44,378 nt of DNA from Poteriospumella lacustris (GCA_008000375.1 SMOI01000267.1:1-44378), one strand, 5' to 3'; shown: positions 29,609 through 40,700, counted from the first letter of the stretch. Notes: generated from the sequence alone by a model not told the origin. A program made the numbers and translations.

Positions 29609-32600
29609 ATGGGGAACGGAGTAATCTTTATTTTTGCGCTGGTGTTCATCGCTTCAATAGCGAATGTGTTCGCCGGAAATCCGGCTGTCCTTCGTGTTGT
29701 TGGTGAATCCAAGAGCCGAGCTGTCTATGGAAGATGCTATCTTAGTGCGTCCGATGCTGACTTATTGGCTTGTCTCGATGTTTCCACTGGGTCTTTGACA
29801 TGGCGGTTTCCTCTTGACGAGACGACTCGACGCAATGGAAAGAAAGTCGTCGCCGGTGATAAACTTGCCTTCGTTCTGTCATATTCAACCACTGCACAAG
29901 ATGCTACCGTTTATGCAGTTAGCGTGAAAGATGGCGCTTTGATGTGGAAGCTGCCCTTGTCTTCGAGTGGACTTCTCGGTGATGCCGTCGATATGACGTA
30001 CAGTCGTAGTGACAGCTCTGTGTACGTTCTTCTTCACAATGCGGTCCACAAGATTACATCAATTTCGAATGAACCAAGCGTGAGCACCATGCAAATCGAT
30101 GATAGCGTTCTTCCTGGATTGAATCTTCTTCGTCTCATTGATTCGGTGGAAGAAAATCCCGCCACGAAACGCGGTGTGGCCATTGGCTGCATCCGTTCTC
30201 AGGACGGAAATTGCGACGAGTCCGCGATTCTTCAATTGAATACTCAAAATGGCGATTCCGTAGAGGTCACCAAAATGAAGAGTTCCTCGAAAAGTGAACA
30301 AGTCTTTGCGTCGGGCAGTGCTGTTTACCGTGTCGACACTGACCTCAACGATGCCAGAAGCTTGAAAGTGACGTTGGAACAAACGTCTTATGGTGGAACT
30401 CACCATCAGTCTACTTTGAGCATTGATTTAACGTCTCTGGTTGGAGCTGACGATGCAGTGAAAATCATTGAAAGCCAATTCTACCTGGTCGACAGTGTCC
30501 CTGTCATCCACTTCCAAGCGGTTGTCACTCGTAGTGGAGAGCCTACTGTCCGTCTTCATTTCGTCGTTGGTGGCATTGAAGATGGTAAATTGGCATCTAT
30601 TTATGTGCCTCATTCTGCCGAAGAGAAAGCCCTTGTGGCGGTGGATTCCATCGCCTCCAGCTCTCGCAGCATTCGCCAGTTGCATGTCTACGTCAACGAC
30701 GTGAAAGCCTCGACGAATACGCTTCTCGATGGGAAAATTCGTGTTACGCATGGCTTGCATCATATTCATCTGGGTGATTCGATGGTTGGCCTCATCAAGG
30801 AAAGTGAGAAAGTCATTGTCGCCGAAGGTGGCAGTCGCATCGCGGCATTTGATGTGTCGTCTTCGTTGGCACATGTGTGGACCCGTCACGAGGCGTTGTC
30901 ACGATTGCAACAAGCTATTTTATTGCCAGGAACAACGATGAAAACATCTTCGTCTTTCTTTGGTGCTCTGGATGCGATTTGTGCTCAATCTCAATTCGCT
31001 TATGCGAAACCGTTGTGTGCTCTTTTCGATAGCAGCAAGATCTTCTTGGAGTCTCTGGAAACAGCGATGCACCGTATTCTTCCCAGTCGTGGTTCGCATC
31101 ATCGTCATCATCGTGGTGATGCATTGGTTTCAGGTCAAGATCACGTCATCGCCTTGAGTTATTCGGGTAACGCCGCGGAGTTGTTGGCCCATCCTCGTCC
31201 CTTGCATGAGTTGAATGTGCAGGTGCATTCGTTGGTCTTTCCGCATGATCTCCCCGCTTTGAGCGAATTGAACGGTGGCAATGTTGAGAAGTCGGTTTTG
31301 ATCAGTTCTCGTCGCCTGGTGGCGTCCCGAAGAAGTTCGTCGTCGGGTGCTGTGCTCGTCCGTAGCTTGCGTTTATTGCAAGTGCCTTCATCGGCGGAAG
31401 TCGACGATGGCAGTGTATCGGTTCGCATTGTTGCCGATATCGTTGATGGTGGAGTTGTCTCGTGGGTGACGGCGTTTTCGTTGGAGGAAGATATGCGTGC
31501 ACGCAATGGTGATGAATATACCTCCGTGATTAGCTCCACGATTCCTGCCGTACAGACGGTGTTGTCCAGTGAAGAGTTGGACGTTCCTGGCAATGTGCTG
31601 GCGGTCATGCCTACCCACATTGTTGCGGCGGCGGCGGCGGCGGAGAACGAAGGATCATCCGTGGCCATCGTACCATTGGCGGACAAGCACCATCACAAAG
31701 TACCCGTCAAGACTCCTCATTTCGTGCACACTATCTCTACGTCGACGGGTGAAATCAGTATCTTTGATAGCAAGACCTCTCGCAAAGTCTCCAGTGTGCA
31801 ATTTGACCCCACCGTAGAAGAAATCGTCAATGTCGCGTTCCCGTTGTCGAATGATTTGATTTACTCACGTGTGGTCATTCTGGGTGACGACAACATTTTG
31901 GTGAAATATTTGAACCCCAATATGGTCGCGGTATGCACTGCTACCCAAGGACGTGAGGATGGGAATGCCACGGTCACCCCTCAGGTGTTTGTGAATCTGT
32001 TGGACATTGTGTCTGGCAATGTCTTGCAGCGTGTGGTGATTGATTCTGCCGCTGCACCGGTACGTGCGCATTTGATGGAGAATTTCGTCCTGGTGTCGTA
32101 TTGGAACCCGGTCGTGAAACGTGCCGAAATCATTACGATGGGGCTGTACGATGGTGTGATTGGTAAGACGGACTATTTGCCGTTTGCTTCGAAACCCAGC
32201 GTTGGTACTCGTGAACACGATGAAAAAACGACGTCCAAAGCGGTCGGTCATGAAGCGTCATCGTCTGAAGACGATGAAAAGACGATTTTGTTGCGATCGT
32301 CATTCTTGACGTCGATTCCCTTGGTCATGCAACGTACCTATTTGATGCCTCGTAAGGTGATGGATGTTACCCATACCTTGTCGCGTCATGGTTTGACGAA
32401 CAAGAATATTTTGTTGACGATGGAATCCGGGGAAGTGTACAATTTGGATTTCCGTTTGTTGCATCCTCGTCGACCTTTGTCAGAACCTACGGCAGCTGAA
32501 AAGGAAGAAGGATTGATGCGCTATGGTCCTATTTTCCCATTGATGCCACAGTCAACAGTGACGATGGAACAAGGTCTTCGTCCCACATCGAGATATCCGA

Positions 32601-32830
32601 TCCAAACGTTGTCTGCCCCTTCGTATTTGGAGTCAGAGGCGCTGATCTTCATTTATGGCTGCTTCAACGATGTGCTGTTCACGTCTGTGACGCCCTCGCA
32701 AGGATTTGACACCTTATCGGCGAACTTCAATTACACGGCTCTGGTGGGACTCATCACTCTTCTCTTTGTCGCAGTGATGGTTCTTCGTCGCATGCATCGC
32801 AGAACCACGTTGAAGCGTTTGTGGCAATAA
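29609..32830 (+). CDS. EMC1: ER membrane protein complex subunit 1
   Basis: A single exon of 1073 residues. The N-terminus MGNGVIFIFALVFIASIANVF is a signal peptide. The luminal part has PQQ/WD-like propeller strands (LLACLDVSTGSLTWRFPLDE; VYAVSVKDGALMWKLPL). The C-terminal region carries the family signature: RYPIQTLSAPSYLESEAL, then IFIYGCFNDVLFTSVTPSQ and FDTLSANFNY. One transmembrane helix (ALVGLITLLFVAVMVL) and a short basic cytoplasmic tail end the protein. EMC1 is the large luminal scaffold of the EMC, which inserts transmembrane segments into the ER membrane. Its length is close to that of animal and yeast-type EMC1 (about 760-1000). The missing introns and complete domain order suggest a functional gene. 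Confidence 0.92.
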   Translation: MGNGVIFIFALVFIASIANVFAGNPAVLRVVGESKSRAVYGRCYLSASDADLLACLDVSTGSLTWRFPLDETTRRNGKKVVAGDKLAFVLSYSTTAQDATVYAVSVKDGALMWKLPLSSSGLLGDAVDMTYSRSDSSVYVLLHNAVHKITSISNEPSVSTMQIDDSVLPGLNLLRLIDSVEENPATKRGVAIGCIRSQDGNCDESAILQLNTQNGDSVEVTKMKSSSKSEQVFASGSAVYRVDTDLNDARSLKVTLEQTSYGGTHHQSTLSIDLTSLVGADDAVKIIESQFYLVDSVPVIHFQAVVTRSGEPTVRLHFVVGGIEDGKLASIYVPHSAEEKALVAVDSIASSSRSIRQLHVYVNDVKASTNTLLDGKIRVTHGLHHIHLGDSMVGLIKESEKVIVAEGGSRIAAFDVSSSLAHVWTRHEALSRLQQAILLPGTTMKTSSSFFGALDAICAQSQFAYAKPLCALFDSSKIFLESLETAMHRILPSRGSHHRHHRGDALVSGQDHVIALSYSGNAAELLAHPRPLHELNVQVHSLVFPHDLPALSELNGGNVEKSVLISSRRLVASRRSSSSGAVLVRSLRLLQVPSSAEVDDGSVSVRIVADIVDGGVVSWVTAFSLEEDMRARNGDEYTSVISSTIPAVQTVLSSEELDVPGNVLAVMPTHIVAAAAAAENEGSSVAIVPLADKHHHKVPVKTPHFVHTISTSTGEISIFDSKTSRKVSSVQFDPTVEEIVNVAFPLSNDLIYSRVVILGDDNILVKYLNPNMVAVCTATQGREDGNATVTPQVFVNLLDIVSGNVLQRVVIDSAAAPVRAHLMENFVLVSYWNPVVKRAEIITMGLYDGVIGKTDYLPFASKPSVGTREHDEKTTSKAVGHEASSSEDDEKTILLRSSFLTSIPLVMQRTYLMPRKVMDVTHTLSRHGLTNKNILLTMESGEVYNLDFRLLHPRRPLSEPTAAEKEEGLMRYGPIFPLMPQSTVTMEQGLRPTSRYPIQTLSAPSYLESEALIFIYGCFNDVLFTSVTPSQGFDTLSANFNYTALVGLITLLFVAVMVLRRMHRRTTLKRLWQ

Positions 32831-33012
32831 CTTTGACCGGGTCCGAACTGTCCGAACAGAAATAGGCTTGTAATTATCGATTACTCTCATACCAAGCTCG
32901 ATTGTCTTAAAATTACAGGGGTTAAGAGGGGGTGGGAAATATTCTCCCCTTTCACTATATACAGTACATGGAATTGATGTGGCCAGCAATTGTCAATAAG
33001 CCATAAGTGCAG
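32831..33012. other. Convergent 3' spacer
   Basis: 182 bases between the EMC1 stop and the stop of the TFIIIC-like gene. No feature was recognised. Confidence 0.4.
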
Positions 33013-33705
33013 TTACCCGCTGGCCGTGTCATAGGAAGTTGTGTCGCTTAGAAGTCCTGGAACCGCTGTCTGTGCCAATATACTATTTATTTTATCAATA
33101 TCAACAGTCGTTTTTAATTCCAATGGCACTGAGGTTATGGAATTCCCCATTATTTGAGCTGATTTCAAGTTGCCAGGCAACTGGGATGACGCATCGTGGT
33201 CTACTTCCTCGAACAACAACTGCGTTCCTAGATTTAACTCAAACTTGCCTTCAAAAACAAGATGATCATCAATCACTGCGTGTAGTTTGCTGCCACTCTC
33301 GTCCAGTTCGAACTTGACATTTGTGGTTTTCGTGCCAATGACATCTTCCAAACCGGGGAAGTGGGCAACTACTAGCACTTCCTCCTCTTCTTCAACGACT
33401 TCTTCTTCTGCTGCTGCTGCTACCGCTGCTACCGCTACTGCTGCTACCCCCACCCTCTTTCTCATTTGCACACAACTATCCACCTCAAAGGGATGACTGG
33501 ATTCAAAAATGTTCTGATTGATTGTGGATTCCTCACCTTGCGGTCGGTGCTCTCGGTACTCGGTGTGGGTGTCGAGGTTGAAAAAGCGTTTCAAAGTGGT
33601 GTTTGATTGATGGTACACGATGATGATGACGACGAAGAGAAAAGAAGAGCCGTTGGTGTGGTGGATGGTTGGAAATGGGAATGCATCTGGATTGTGGATT
33701 GGCAA
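33013..33705 (-). CDS. TFIIIC subunit 6-like (GTF3C6/tau triple-barrel) protein
   Basis: The open frame is 230 residues. The C-terminal part carries the beta-barrel signature of the small TFIIIC subunit: EEVLVVAHFPGLEDVIG, a strand region ending in HLVFEGKFELNLGTQLLFEE (F-x-G-x-F/Y...GT..lFEE). That family holds a TFIIIC subcomplex for RNA polymerase III promoter binding. The true start is uncertain. Met81 (about 33465) begins MRKRVGVAAV followed by an Ala run and an acidic run just before the barrel, and would give a 150-residue protein. The upstream 80 residues (with SFLFVVIIIVYHQ) look non-conserved and may be UTR. Confidence 0.7.
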   Translation of the reverse strand: MPIHNPDAFPFPTIHHTNGSSFLFVVIIIVYHQSNTTLKRFFNLDTHTEYREHRPQGEESTINQNIFESSHPFEVDSCVQMRKRVGVAAVAVAAVAAAAEEEVVEEEEEVLVVAHFPGLEDVIGTKTTNVKFELDESGSKLHAVIDDHLVFEGKFELNLGTQLLFEEVDHDASSQLPGNLKSAQIMGNSITSVPLELKTTVDIDKINSILAQTAVPGLLSDTTSYDTASG

Positions 33706-33822
33706 CTAGGAGAATTCTCAGCTGTCATCGTGATAGGGCAGCAGTTCCCACCGTATGAATAGTTTCTTTTGTCGCAAACGGATCATATTTTTTCATTTGT
33801 GATTGTTACAAAGGAAGTGGTC

Positions 33823-35886
33823 ATGAAAAAGAAAATTGTCCAAATACGTGAAGGCCGCGATGCCGAACGAGTAGCTCTGAGTATTTATCATGACAATCTG
33901 CAATTAAGGAAAGCCATTGGTGAAAAAGATGGCATGGAAGTTATTGTGGAATCTGCTTTATCGAAAACGAGTGTTCGGATGCTCTTTGGCAAAGTGACTT
34001 TCAGTGGAGCTTACGATCCAGCTGAAGCTGGTGTTAGTGCAAGTCACATGCGTGGTGCTGACGTTATCATCCTGGATGTTCTTGAACTGATCTCTGCCGA
34101 TCTCAATAAATTTCCCTTCAAAATTCAGGATGGAATTAAGATTCTTCAACTTCGAGGAGAAGACCTCCCCGAAGTTGACCGAAAAACGGTAGATATCACT
34201 GCGAAAGACATATCTGACTTCTTTGCACCATGTACGGGCCGTGTTGATGTCGTCCTTGATCCCATCCAGCACGAAAATCATACATTTTACCCGTACTTTG
34301 AGGGTAGTCGCAAATTAGCCCCACAGTTCCGCTCTCATGGAGTCGGATATATCCGCTTGGGCGATGACATGAGCAACTTTGGCACAGCCTTCATTTCACT
34401 GGACAATGGAAGAACATTCCTCGATGGAGGTGCAAACGACCGCAATGTTATGAACTCCTCCTCAAGTGCACTGTTGTCAGCGAAGAAAAAGCCTCGTGCC
34501 ATCGTGGATGATGCACCTACCAAGGAACAAGTCCAAAGTGCCAAAAAGGTGCGTATCCAAACCATTGCCAAAGGCTCGGAAGCGGATCTTATGAGCAAAT
34601 CTATGCCTATCATGAAACTACCTGCTGTTGGAGTATTGACCCGTTCCGCTGCAAGACGTGCGGCCCAAGAAGCGGTAATGGTTGTTCAATCGGCGGCAAC
34701 TCCTGAAACGACTTCTGAACCTCCAGTGTCGGCCAGAAAAAGAAATCGACAAACAATGGAAGAGAATCAGCCCGCGGAAAATCATTCTTCTTCTTCTTCT
34801 TCTTCTGGGGGAGGAGCAACCGTGGCCTTCGCTTCTCCTGAACCCAGTGCAAAAAAGCCAAAGTTGGCAGAGTCGTTGCGTCGGTCAGTGCGTGCGAGTC
34901 GTAGCAAATTGTCCTACGGTGGTGGTCATGATGCTTCCAGCTTACCAACACCAAAGAAATTGAATATGAATCCCATCTTGGATACCGCTCAGTTGGAAGA
35001 AGCCATCAATGGAACGATCAGTCAATTGCAAGAAATCGATCAAAGTGGTGCGGGTAGTTCTGCGTGGAAAACGAAAGTGGATATGGTGAAGAGATTGCAA
35101 CAAGACTTGCAACAACTTCCTACCGAAGATATTGGGCATCAAACGACGGTGGCTGTTGCACAACGGTTGTTGGATGTGGTCCGTGAACAAATGGTGAAAA
35201 CATCGAACCCGATGTATACCGTCACGGTCGTGGAAGTGGTTCCTACGGTTGCCTCTGTGTTTTTGTCGTCTACCTCGCCATTGTCGGCACAACCCGAACT
35301 AGCTGCTGCTTGGCTATCCGTCCTCACCGAATGCTTCCAACATTTACGAAATAGCAATCGTCAAATTGAATTAGCTGCCAATCGTGCGTTGACCGCCTTG
35401 GCTCAGCAATCGTTGATCACGTGGCCGGTCATGACCACGATAATGGAATCTTGGCTCGGACTCGCTGCGAATAGTACCGCCCCGAAGAATCTCTTGAAAC
35501 TGAATAAAGTGTTGGAATTTTTGGAACAACGTGTGCTGGTCGATGGCACCAATGCAGGCAGTTCTCTGTTTCAACCATCCGAGGTTGTGGTGGATATCTT
35601 TCCTCGATTGATGCGTATTGGTATCGTTGGCACCAAAGATCGGGATGAGAAGAATCGTGTGGCGGGCATGCAGTTCATCACAGCGATGGTTGTTGCAGAT
35701 GTTCTGGTCAATCATCTTCCGCAAGCCGCACAAGACCTTCCAACTGTTGCAGAAGTATGTGGAATGTTAACCAATGGTCCATCAGCTTGGTTGAATGAGG
35801 AATTGGCCAAGGCCAATTTGCCCATCAGCAAAGTGACGGCATTGGTAGATAAAGTGCTTCCACGATTTACCGCGTTTTCTACATGA
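33823..35886 (+). CDS. Jelly-roll plus HEAT/TOG-like protein, CEP104-like, short paralog
   Basis: 687 residues from the ATG at 33823 (MKKKIVQIREGRD). The frame upstream to 33769 begins with TTG, so an unseen first exon cannot be excluded. Residues of about 15-215 align with about 95-300 of the 13463-16669 product: GMEVIVESALSKTSVRMLFG, VRMLFGKVTFSGAYDP, RVDVVLDPIQHEN, FYPYFEGSRKLAPQFRS and YIRLGDDMSNFGTAFISLD. A basic Ser/Lys linker with a Ser run follows. The C-terminal helical-repeat region (about 400-680) matches too: AWKTKVDMVKRLQQDL, NSNRQIELAANRALTALAQQ and GTKDRDEKNRVAGMQFITAM. It lacks the N-terminal 95 residues and C-terminal coil of the longer paralog. A microtubule/cilium role is inferred from the resemblance to CEP104-type architecture. 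Confidence 0.65.
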   Translation: MKKKIVQIREGRDAERVALSIYHDNLQLRKAIGEKDGMEVIVESALSKTSVRMLFGKVTFSGAYDPAEAGVSASHMRGADVIILDVLELISADLNKFPFKIQDGIKILQLRGEDLPEVDRKTVDITAKDISDFFAPCTGRVDVVLDPIQHENHTFYPYFEGSRKLAPQFRSHGVGYIRLGDDMSNFGTAFISLDNGRTFLDGGANDRNVMNSSSSALLSAKKKPRAIVDDAPTKEQVQSAKKVRIQTIAKGSEADLMSKSMPIMKLPAVGVLTRSAARRAAQEAVMVVQSAATPETTSEPPVSARKRNRQTMEENQPAENHSSSSSSSGGGATVAFASPEPSAKKPKLAESLRRSVRASRSKLSYGGGHDASSLPTPKKLNMNPILDTAQLEEAINGTISQLQEIDQSGAGSSAWKTKVDMVKRLQQDLQQLPTEDIGHQTTVAVAQRLLDVVREQMVKTSNPMYTVTVVEVVPTVASVFLSSTSPLSAQPELAAAWLSVLTECFQHLRNSNRQIELAANRALTALAQQSLITWPVMTTIMESWLGLAANSTAPKNLLKLNKVLEFLEQRVLVDGTNAGSSLFQPSEVVVDIFPRLMRIGIVGTKDRDEKNRVAGMQFITAMVVADVLVNHLPQAAQDLPTVAEVCGMLTNGPSAWLNEELAKANLPISKVTALVDKVLPRFTAFST

Positions 35887-36281
35887 TGAAAACCCAAAGT
35901 AGTTGTAGCAGTAACAAGGCACGCTCCATTTTCTTGTTTCCTTTCTTGTTGCATTAGGTTAGTTGGTTCCCGCATGCTGTTGCGTAGAGCAATAGCATAT
36001 TTTCCCCCTCTCCCTCCTCTTCCACCCCGCCGTCGTCGTTTTCTTCTTCTCTCCTCGCAGAGCTGCCACTTCGTTGATTCGTCGCTCCGATATAAATATG
36101 CATGCAAAACTATATACATACCTGTCATCTACGTTCACAATGAGCCAAAACAGCAACAATACACCCCCCCCCCCAACGGACACTGACGCAGATGAAAACG
36201 AGCCATTACTTTTCTTTTGTTGGATTTTACAGAATGGCGCACGTGGAAGAAGCTTATCGGTCATGTATCCGCAGCAGGGAT
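35887..36281. other. Convergent intergenic region
   Basis: It lies between the 3' ends of the short paralog and the AT-hook gene. It holds a run of 11 C (36164-36174) and CT-rich sequence around 36003-36058. No gene is supported. Confidence 0.4.
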
Positions 36282-37314
36282 TTAACGTAAAAAAGTAGCC
36301 ATTTTCTGCAATGGATCGTGTTGATTGCTGCCGGCGACTTGGCTTCGCTTACGGCCATTACCATTGCTATTATTGTTATTGTTGTTGTTATTGTTGTTGT
36401 TGCTTGTTTGTGGAGCTGGCTGGGGTGCAGCTGACTGCTGAGTGGACTGCGATGGCTGACTCCGCAAAGTCGCAGTGGAAGCGGTGGACGTCACTGAAGG
36501 AATCGCTCCACTGACAGGAACAGAAGAAGATTGTACCGCTGGTAAAGGCACGTATTTCATGTACATGTCGACATTTTCCTGGACGCTGCCGACGGTTTTC
36601 TCCATCGTCGATAACCTGTCTTCGATGACACTGCGTGCAGAGTTGATTTCATCCGAAAGACGCTGCACTTTATCTTGAATCGACTGAAACTGGGCTTCGT
36701 ATAAGCCAGACGAATAAGCGCGTTCTTCACTACATACATACAGCAGACGGAGATTCAATTGCTGATGAGGGAAAGCAGCATACTGCAGTTCAGGTACGTA
36801 CGGAATCGTTGGCTGGATGGACATACGAGTTCGATTGTGGGGATTTTCCTTTAAGCGACTGAACTGGCCTTCTATTTTCTTCTGTAATTGCTCGATTTTT
36901 TGCTGAATATCTTCGTCGTTATTCTCTAAAAGTGGGTAAGGACTGTCGGTAAGGATCCCAAACAGATGAATCTGTCGTGCAAAACCTACCTTGAAGACCA
37001 GCAAATGCTGTCGTCGACCCTTCGGAAATCTTCTTCAGAATACTTTTCGACAGCTTTCTCACCCAATCTTTTGCCTGTATAGCACGCAGTGTAAGAGACG
37101 GGGACGTATGGAAAACAATTCGCCACTCTACGGTACATACCACTTGATTTTTGGCAGACTGATTGACAACTGATCGACCAAGATCATCCAATATAGGTTG
37201 CACAAATTTGCTTGCATACTTGATCTGCGGCTTTTCAACAGCAGCAACTTTCTTGTTGCTTTTCGAACCTGGAGGTCTTCCTCGTCTACCACTGGATGGT
37301 GTCGACATTTCCAA
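36282..37314 (-). CDS. AT-hook and coiled-coil protein
   Basis: Two exons, 37314-36990 and 36925-36282, with a 64-nt intron (GTAGGT to TTTTAG) in phase 1. Splicing joins STTAFAGLQ to ENNDEDIQQKIEQLQKKIEG and gives 322 residues. The N-terminus has an AT-hook (GRRGRPPGSK), which binds the minor groove of AT-rich DNA. A globular segment (VVCTVEWRIVFHTSPSLTLR), two coiled-coil stretches (QQKIEQLQKKIEGQ; FQSIQDKVQRLSDEINSA) and a low-complexity Ser/Gln/Asn tail (a run of Asn, then GRKRSQVAG) follow. A nuclear location is inferred from the AT-hook and basic clusters. I do not recognise the family. Confidence 0.68.
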
Positions 37315-37671
37315 GCTTCGCGGAGAGTTTGTTAATAATCACACGCCTCGGGGGAAAAGTTGTCCAAGAAGTGGGGATAGCACCAATGGGATTACGTGGA
37401 TAGAATAGTTGTATGACACAGAAGTTTATTGGATAGACAACGGGGCGAAAAGTGACAGTTGACGATGATGATGCTCATCGCGTTTCGATTTGACTTTGCC
37501 TCCTGTCCCAGAGTACCCAGTTTCTGGAGTGATATCGAGGCCACTCATCGTCAGCAGAGGCAAAAAAGACCACTTCAATCAATCTTCAATCTGTTTGTTG
37601 AGAGAGATTCATTCATTTTTGCAACTCATTCTAGAGGACGTTGAATCTATCATACACGAAAGTGTTGAAGG
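37315..37671. other. Divergent intergenic region
   Basis: The shared upstream region of the AT-hook gene (-) and the dehydrogenase gene (+). Short open frames here are not supported. Confidence 0.4.
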
Positions 37672-40316
37672 ATGTTGCAATCGTTGAGAAAGAATTCATC
37701 AGCGTCATCAGCTGCGCGCAAGCATTTGCGTCGCTGTCTGTCGTCGCATAACGTTCCAAGCCAAGCACGTGTTGTTATCGTGGGAGGAGGAATCATCGGG
37801 ACTTCAATTGCTTATCATTTGGGCAAAATGGGAATGAAGGATGTGGTGTTGCTGGAGCAGAACAAGATTACCTCTGGTACCACGTGGTACGTTTCTCGTC
37901 CGCGGGTTTTGTTCTGTTCGTTAAACCTCTTCAATGAATAACGTTATATTCTGCACTTAGGCATGCTGCTGGCTTGATGGTAACCTTTGGATCATTGTCG
38001 GAGACTTCAACGGAGATTCGTAAGTATTCAAAGGCGCTATACAATTCGCTGGAAGCTGAAACCGGTTTGTCGACGGGATTTAAACCGGTTGGATTCATCG
38101 AGTTGGCATCTGAACCTGATCGCCTCGAAGAATATCGTAGAGTGTCTGCATTCAACAGAAAGTGTGGCATTGATGTGCAGGAAATCGGCCCGGAAGAAGT
38201 GAAGAAACTATTTCCGTTGTGTCGAACGGATGATATTTTGGCCGGTTTCTATGTGAAGGACGATGGTCGTGTGAATCCTGTCGATGTCACCATGTCGTTG
38301 GCCAAGGGCGCGCGTATGCACGGTGTCAAGATTGTGGAAGATGTCCGAGTTTCGGGCGTCACCAGTGAATACATGAGGGACAATGTGAACAAGAAAGTCA
38401 CAGGTGTTGTTCTCGAGAATGGCCATACCATCCAAGCGGAGTATGTTGTCAATTGCGCTGGCATGTGGGCTCGTCAGTTTGGTGAGAAATGCGGAGTTAC
38501 AATTCCAAATCAAGCGGCAGAACATTACTACTTGGTGACTGATTCGATGCCAGAAGTGGATCCTAATTGGCCAGTGATCGAAGATCCGGCCAATTACACT
38601 TACATCAGACCTGAAGGTGGTGGAATCATGGTTGGCCTGTTTGAAGGCAAAGCTGCCGCTTGGAATGTGAATAAGATCCCTGAGACATTCTCGTTTGGAG
38701 AAATCGAACCAGATTGGGATAGAATGGCGCCTTATGTTGAGAAAGCCATGAGTCGTGTTCCCGCAACGACCACCGCTGGTGTGAAGAAGTTTTTCTGTGG
38801 CCCAGAATCGTTTACACCCGATTTGGGACCAGCTGTTGGTGAATCACCCGAGTTAAAGAATTATTTCGTGACTGCGGGTTTAAACTCAATTGGTATCTTG
38901 TCTGGAGGTGGTATTGGTCGCTTGATGGCTCATTGGATTATCAATGGCAAGCCTGACATGGATGTCACTGGTATGAACATTGATCGATTCCATCCTTATC
39001 AAACTACTCCTGAGTATCGTGGAACTCGTGTGGTGGAAACCTTGGGAATGGTGTACAAGTGCCATTACCCATACAAAAGCAAAGAGACTGCTCGTGGTTC
39101 CAAGCGATCACCGTTTTATGAACGTTTGGCTGCACAAAATGCATATTTCAAAGATGTATCCGGATGGGAAGGTGCAGATTGGTATGCTCCTCCTGGTGTG
39201 AAGCCTGTGATTGAACAACATTCCTGGGGTCGTCAATTCTGGTTCCCTTTCTGGGAAAAGGAGCACAAGGCATGTCGTGAGGGTGTGATTTTGATGGATA
39301 TGTCGTTTATGAGCAAGTTTTTGGTGCAAGGACGTGATGCTGGACCATGCTTGAATCGTTTGTCCACAGCCAATGTCGATGGAGACGCCAATGCTATCAC
39401 GTATTGCCAATGGCTTAACGATGCTGGTAAAATGGAGGCAGATTTGACGGTCACAAAGTTGACCGAAGACAAATTCTTCGTCGTGGCAACCGATACGATG
39501 CATCGCCATGTCGAAACATGGGCAAAACGTAACTTGAACCCAGATGGCTCCAAACATGTGTTCTTGACGGATGTTACTGGTGGATATGCTCAATTGAACA
39601 TCCAAGGTCCAAAGTCGCGAGCGTTGATGCAATTATTGACGGATACGGACATGAGCAATGAAGCGTATCCTTTCCGTACTGCTCGTGAGATCAATATCGG
39701 TTATGCCAAGGTGATGTGTGCTCGTATCACGTATTTGGGAGAATTGGGCTACGAGTTGCATGTCCCGTGTGAACATGCTCTCCATGTGTATGAAAGAGTG
39801 GTGGAAGCCGGTGAACCTTTGGGTTTGGTGCACGCTGGCTTGAAGGCTCTGGCAAGTTTGCGTATGGAAAAGGCATATCGTGACTATGGCCATGACATGG
39901 ACAATACTGACACGTTGTTAGAAGTCGGCTTGGGATTTACTGCCGATTATGAGAAGCCTGGTGGATTCATTGGAAAAGACGCGGTCGTTGCGCAACGTGA
40001 CCTGATGAAGAAACAAGGTGGATTGAAGAACCGTCTGGTGCAATTGTTGGTTCTCGATGCTCAGCCTATGATGTACCATGGAGAAGTTGTGTATCGTAAC
40101 GGCCAACGAGTTGGAGATATCCGTGCTGCGTCTTATGGACATACGCTCGGAGGTGCCGTTGGCTTGGCTTTCATCTCGGCTGAAGACAACCAGGTGGTCA
40201 ATAAGGAGTATTTGACAACTGGAACGTGGGAAGTAGAGATCGCTGACAAGAAGTATCCTTGCAAGCTGTCGTTGAATCCTATGTACGATCCAAGCAACAA
40301 GAAGATCAAGGCGTAA
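37672..40316 (+). CDS. Sarcosine/dimethylglycine dehydrogenase, mitochondrial
   Basis: Two exons, 37672-37886 and 37961-40316, with a 74-nt intron. The product is 856 residues. The N-terminus (MLQSLRKNSSASSAARKHLR) looks like a mitochondrial presequence. The FAD-binding motif is VVIVGGGIIGTSIAYHLG (about 34-51). Splicing completes the Trp codon of GTTWHAAGL; His73 is the position that carries covalent FAD in this family. The DAO-type oxidoreductase domain covers about 30-420. A GCV_T-like folate-binding domain fills the rest (FEADLTV-type motif MEADLTVTKL; TYLGELGYELHVP; GLKALASLRMEKAYRDYG). Such enzymes oxidatively demethylate sarcosine or dimethylglycine and pass the one-carbon unit to tetrahydrofolate. 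Motifs such as ITYCQWLNDAGKMEADLTV lean towards sarcosine dehydrogenase, but DMGDH or PDPR-like proteins cannot be excluded. Confidence 0.88.
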
Positions 40317-40476
40317 AAATCAAGTGATATTCTTCGCGTCCCCTGTCATCATAGTTAGTCCTCAGTTTCCTACGTCACTTCTTTACCTTATTGATACCCT
40401 TTGCTGTAGCTCCCCCCGATGTATCATTGTAAGATTAGATACTCACCCCACCTTTCAATTGTTGATTAGTTGTCCG

Positions 40477-40522
40477 AACAAACAAACAAACAAACAAACA
40501 AACAAACAAACAAACAAACAAA
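40477..40522. repeat. (AAAC)n microsatellite
   Basis: About eleven uninterrupted copies of a 4-base unit (aaac/acaa), located 160 bases after the dehydrogenase stop. Confidence 0.9.
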
Positions 40523-40700
40523 GTTCTAACATCCAACTTCTGGTTTGTTTCCCATCATCGGTCGAGTTCCAAACAGCAAGAATCAATCGATCATCATACT
40601 GCTGCAGTAGTCATCGAAAACTGCGTGGGACGCTGTTCGCCTTTTATGACTATACTATATGTGAGTATATCTCCAATTAGTTTGTACGTATTGTTCTCCC

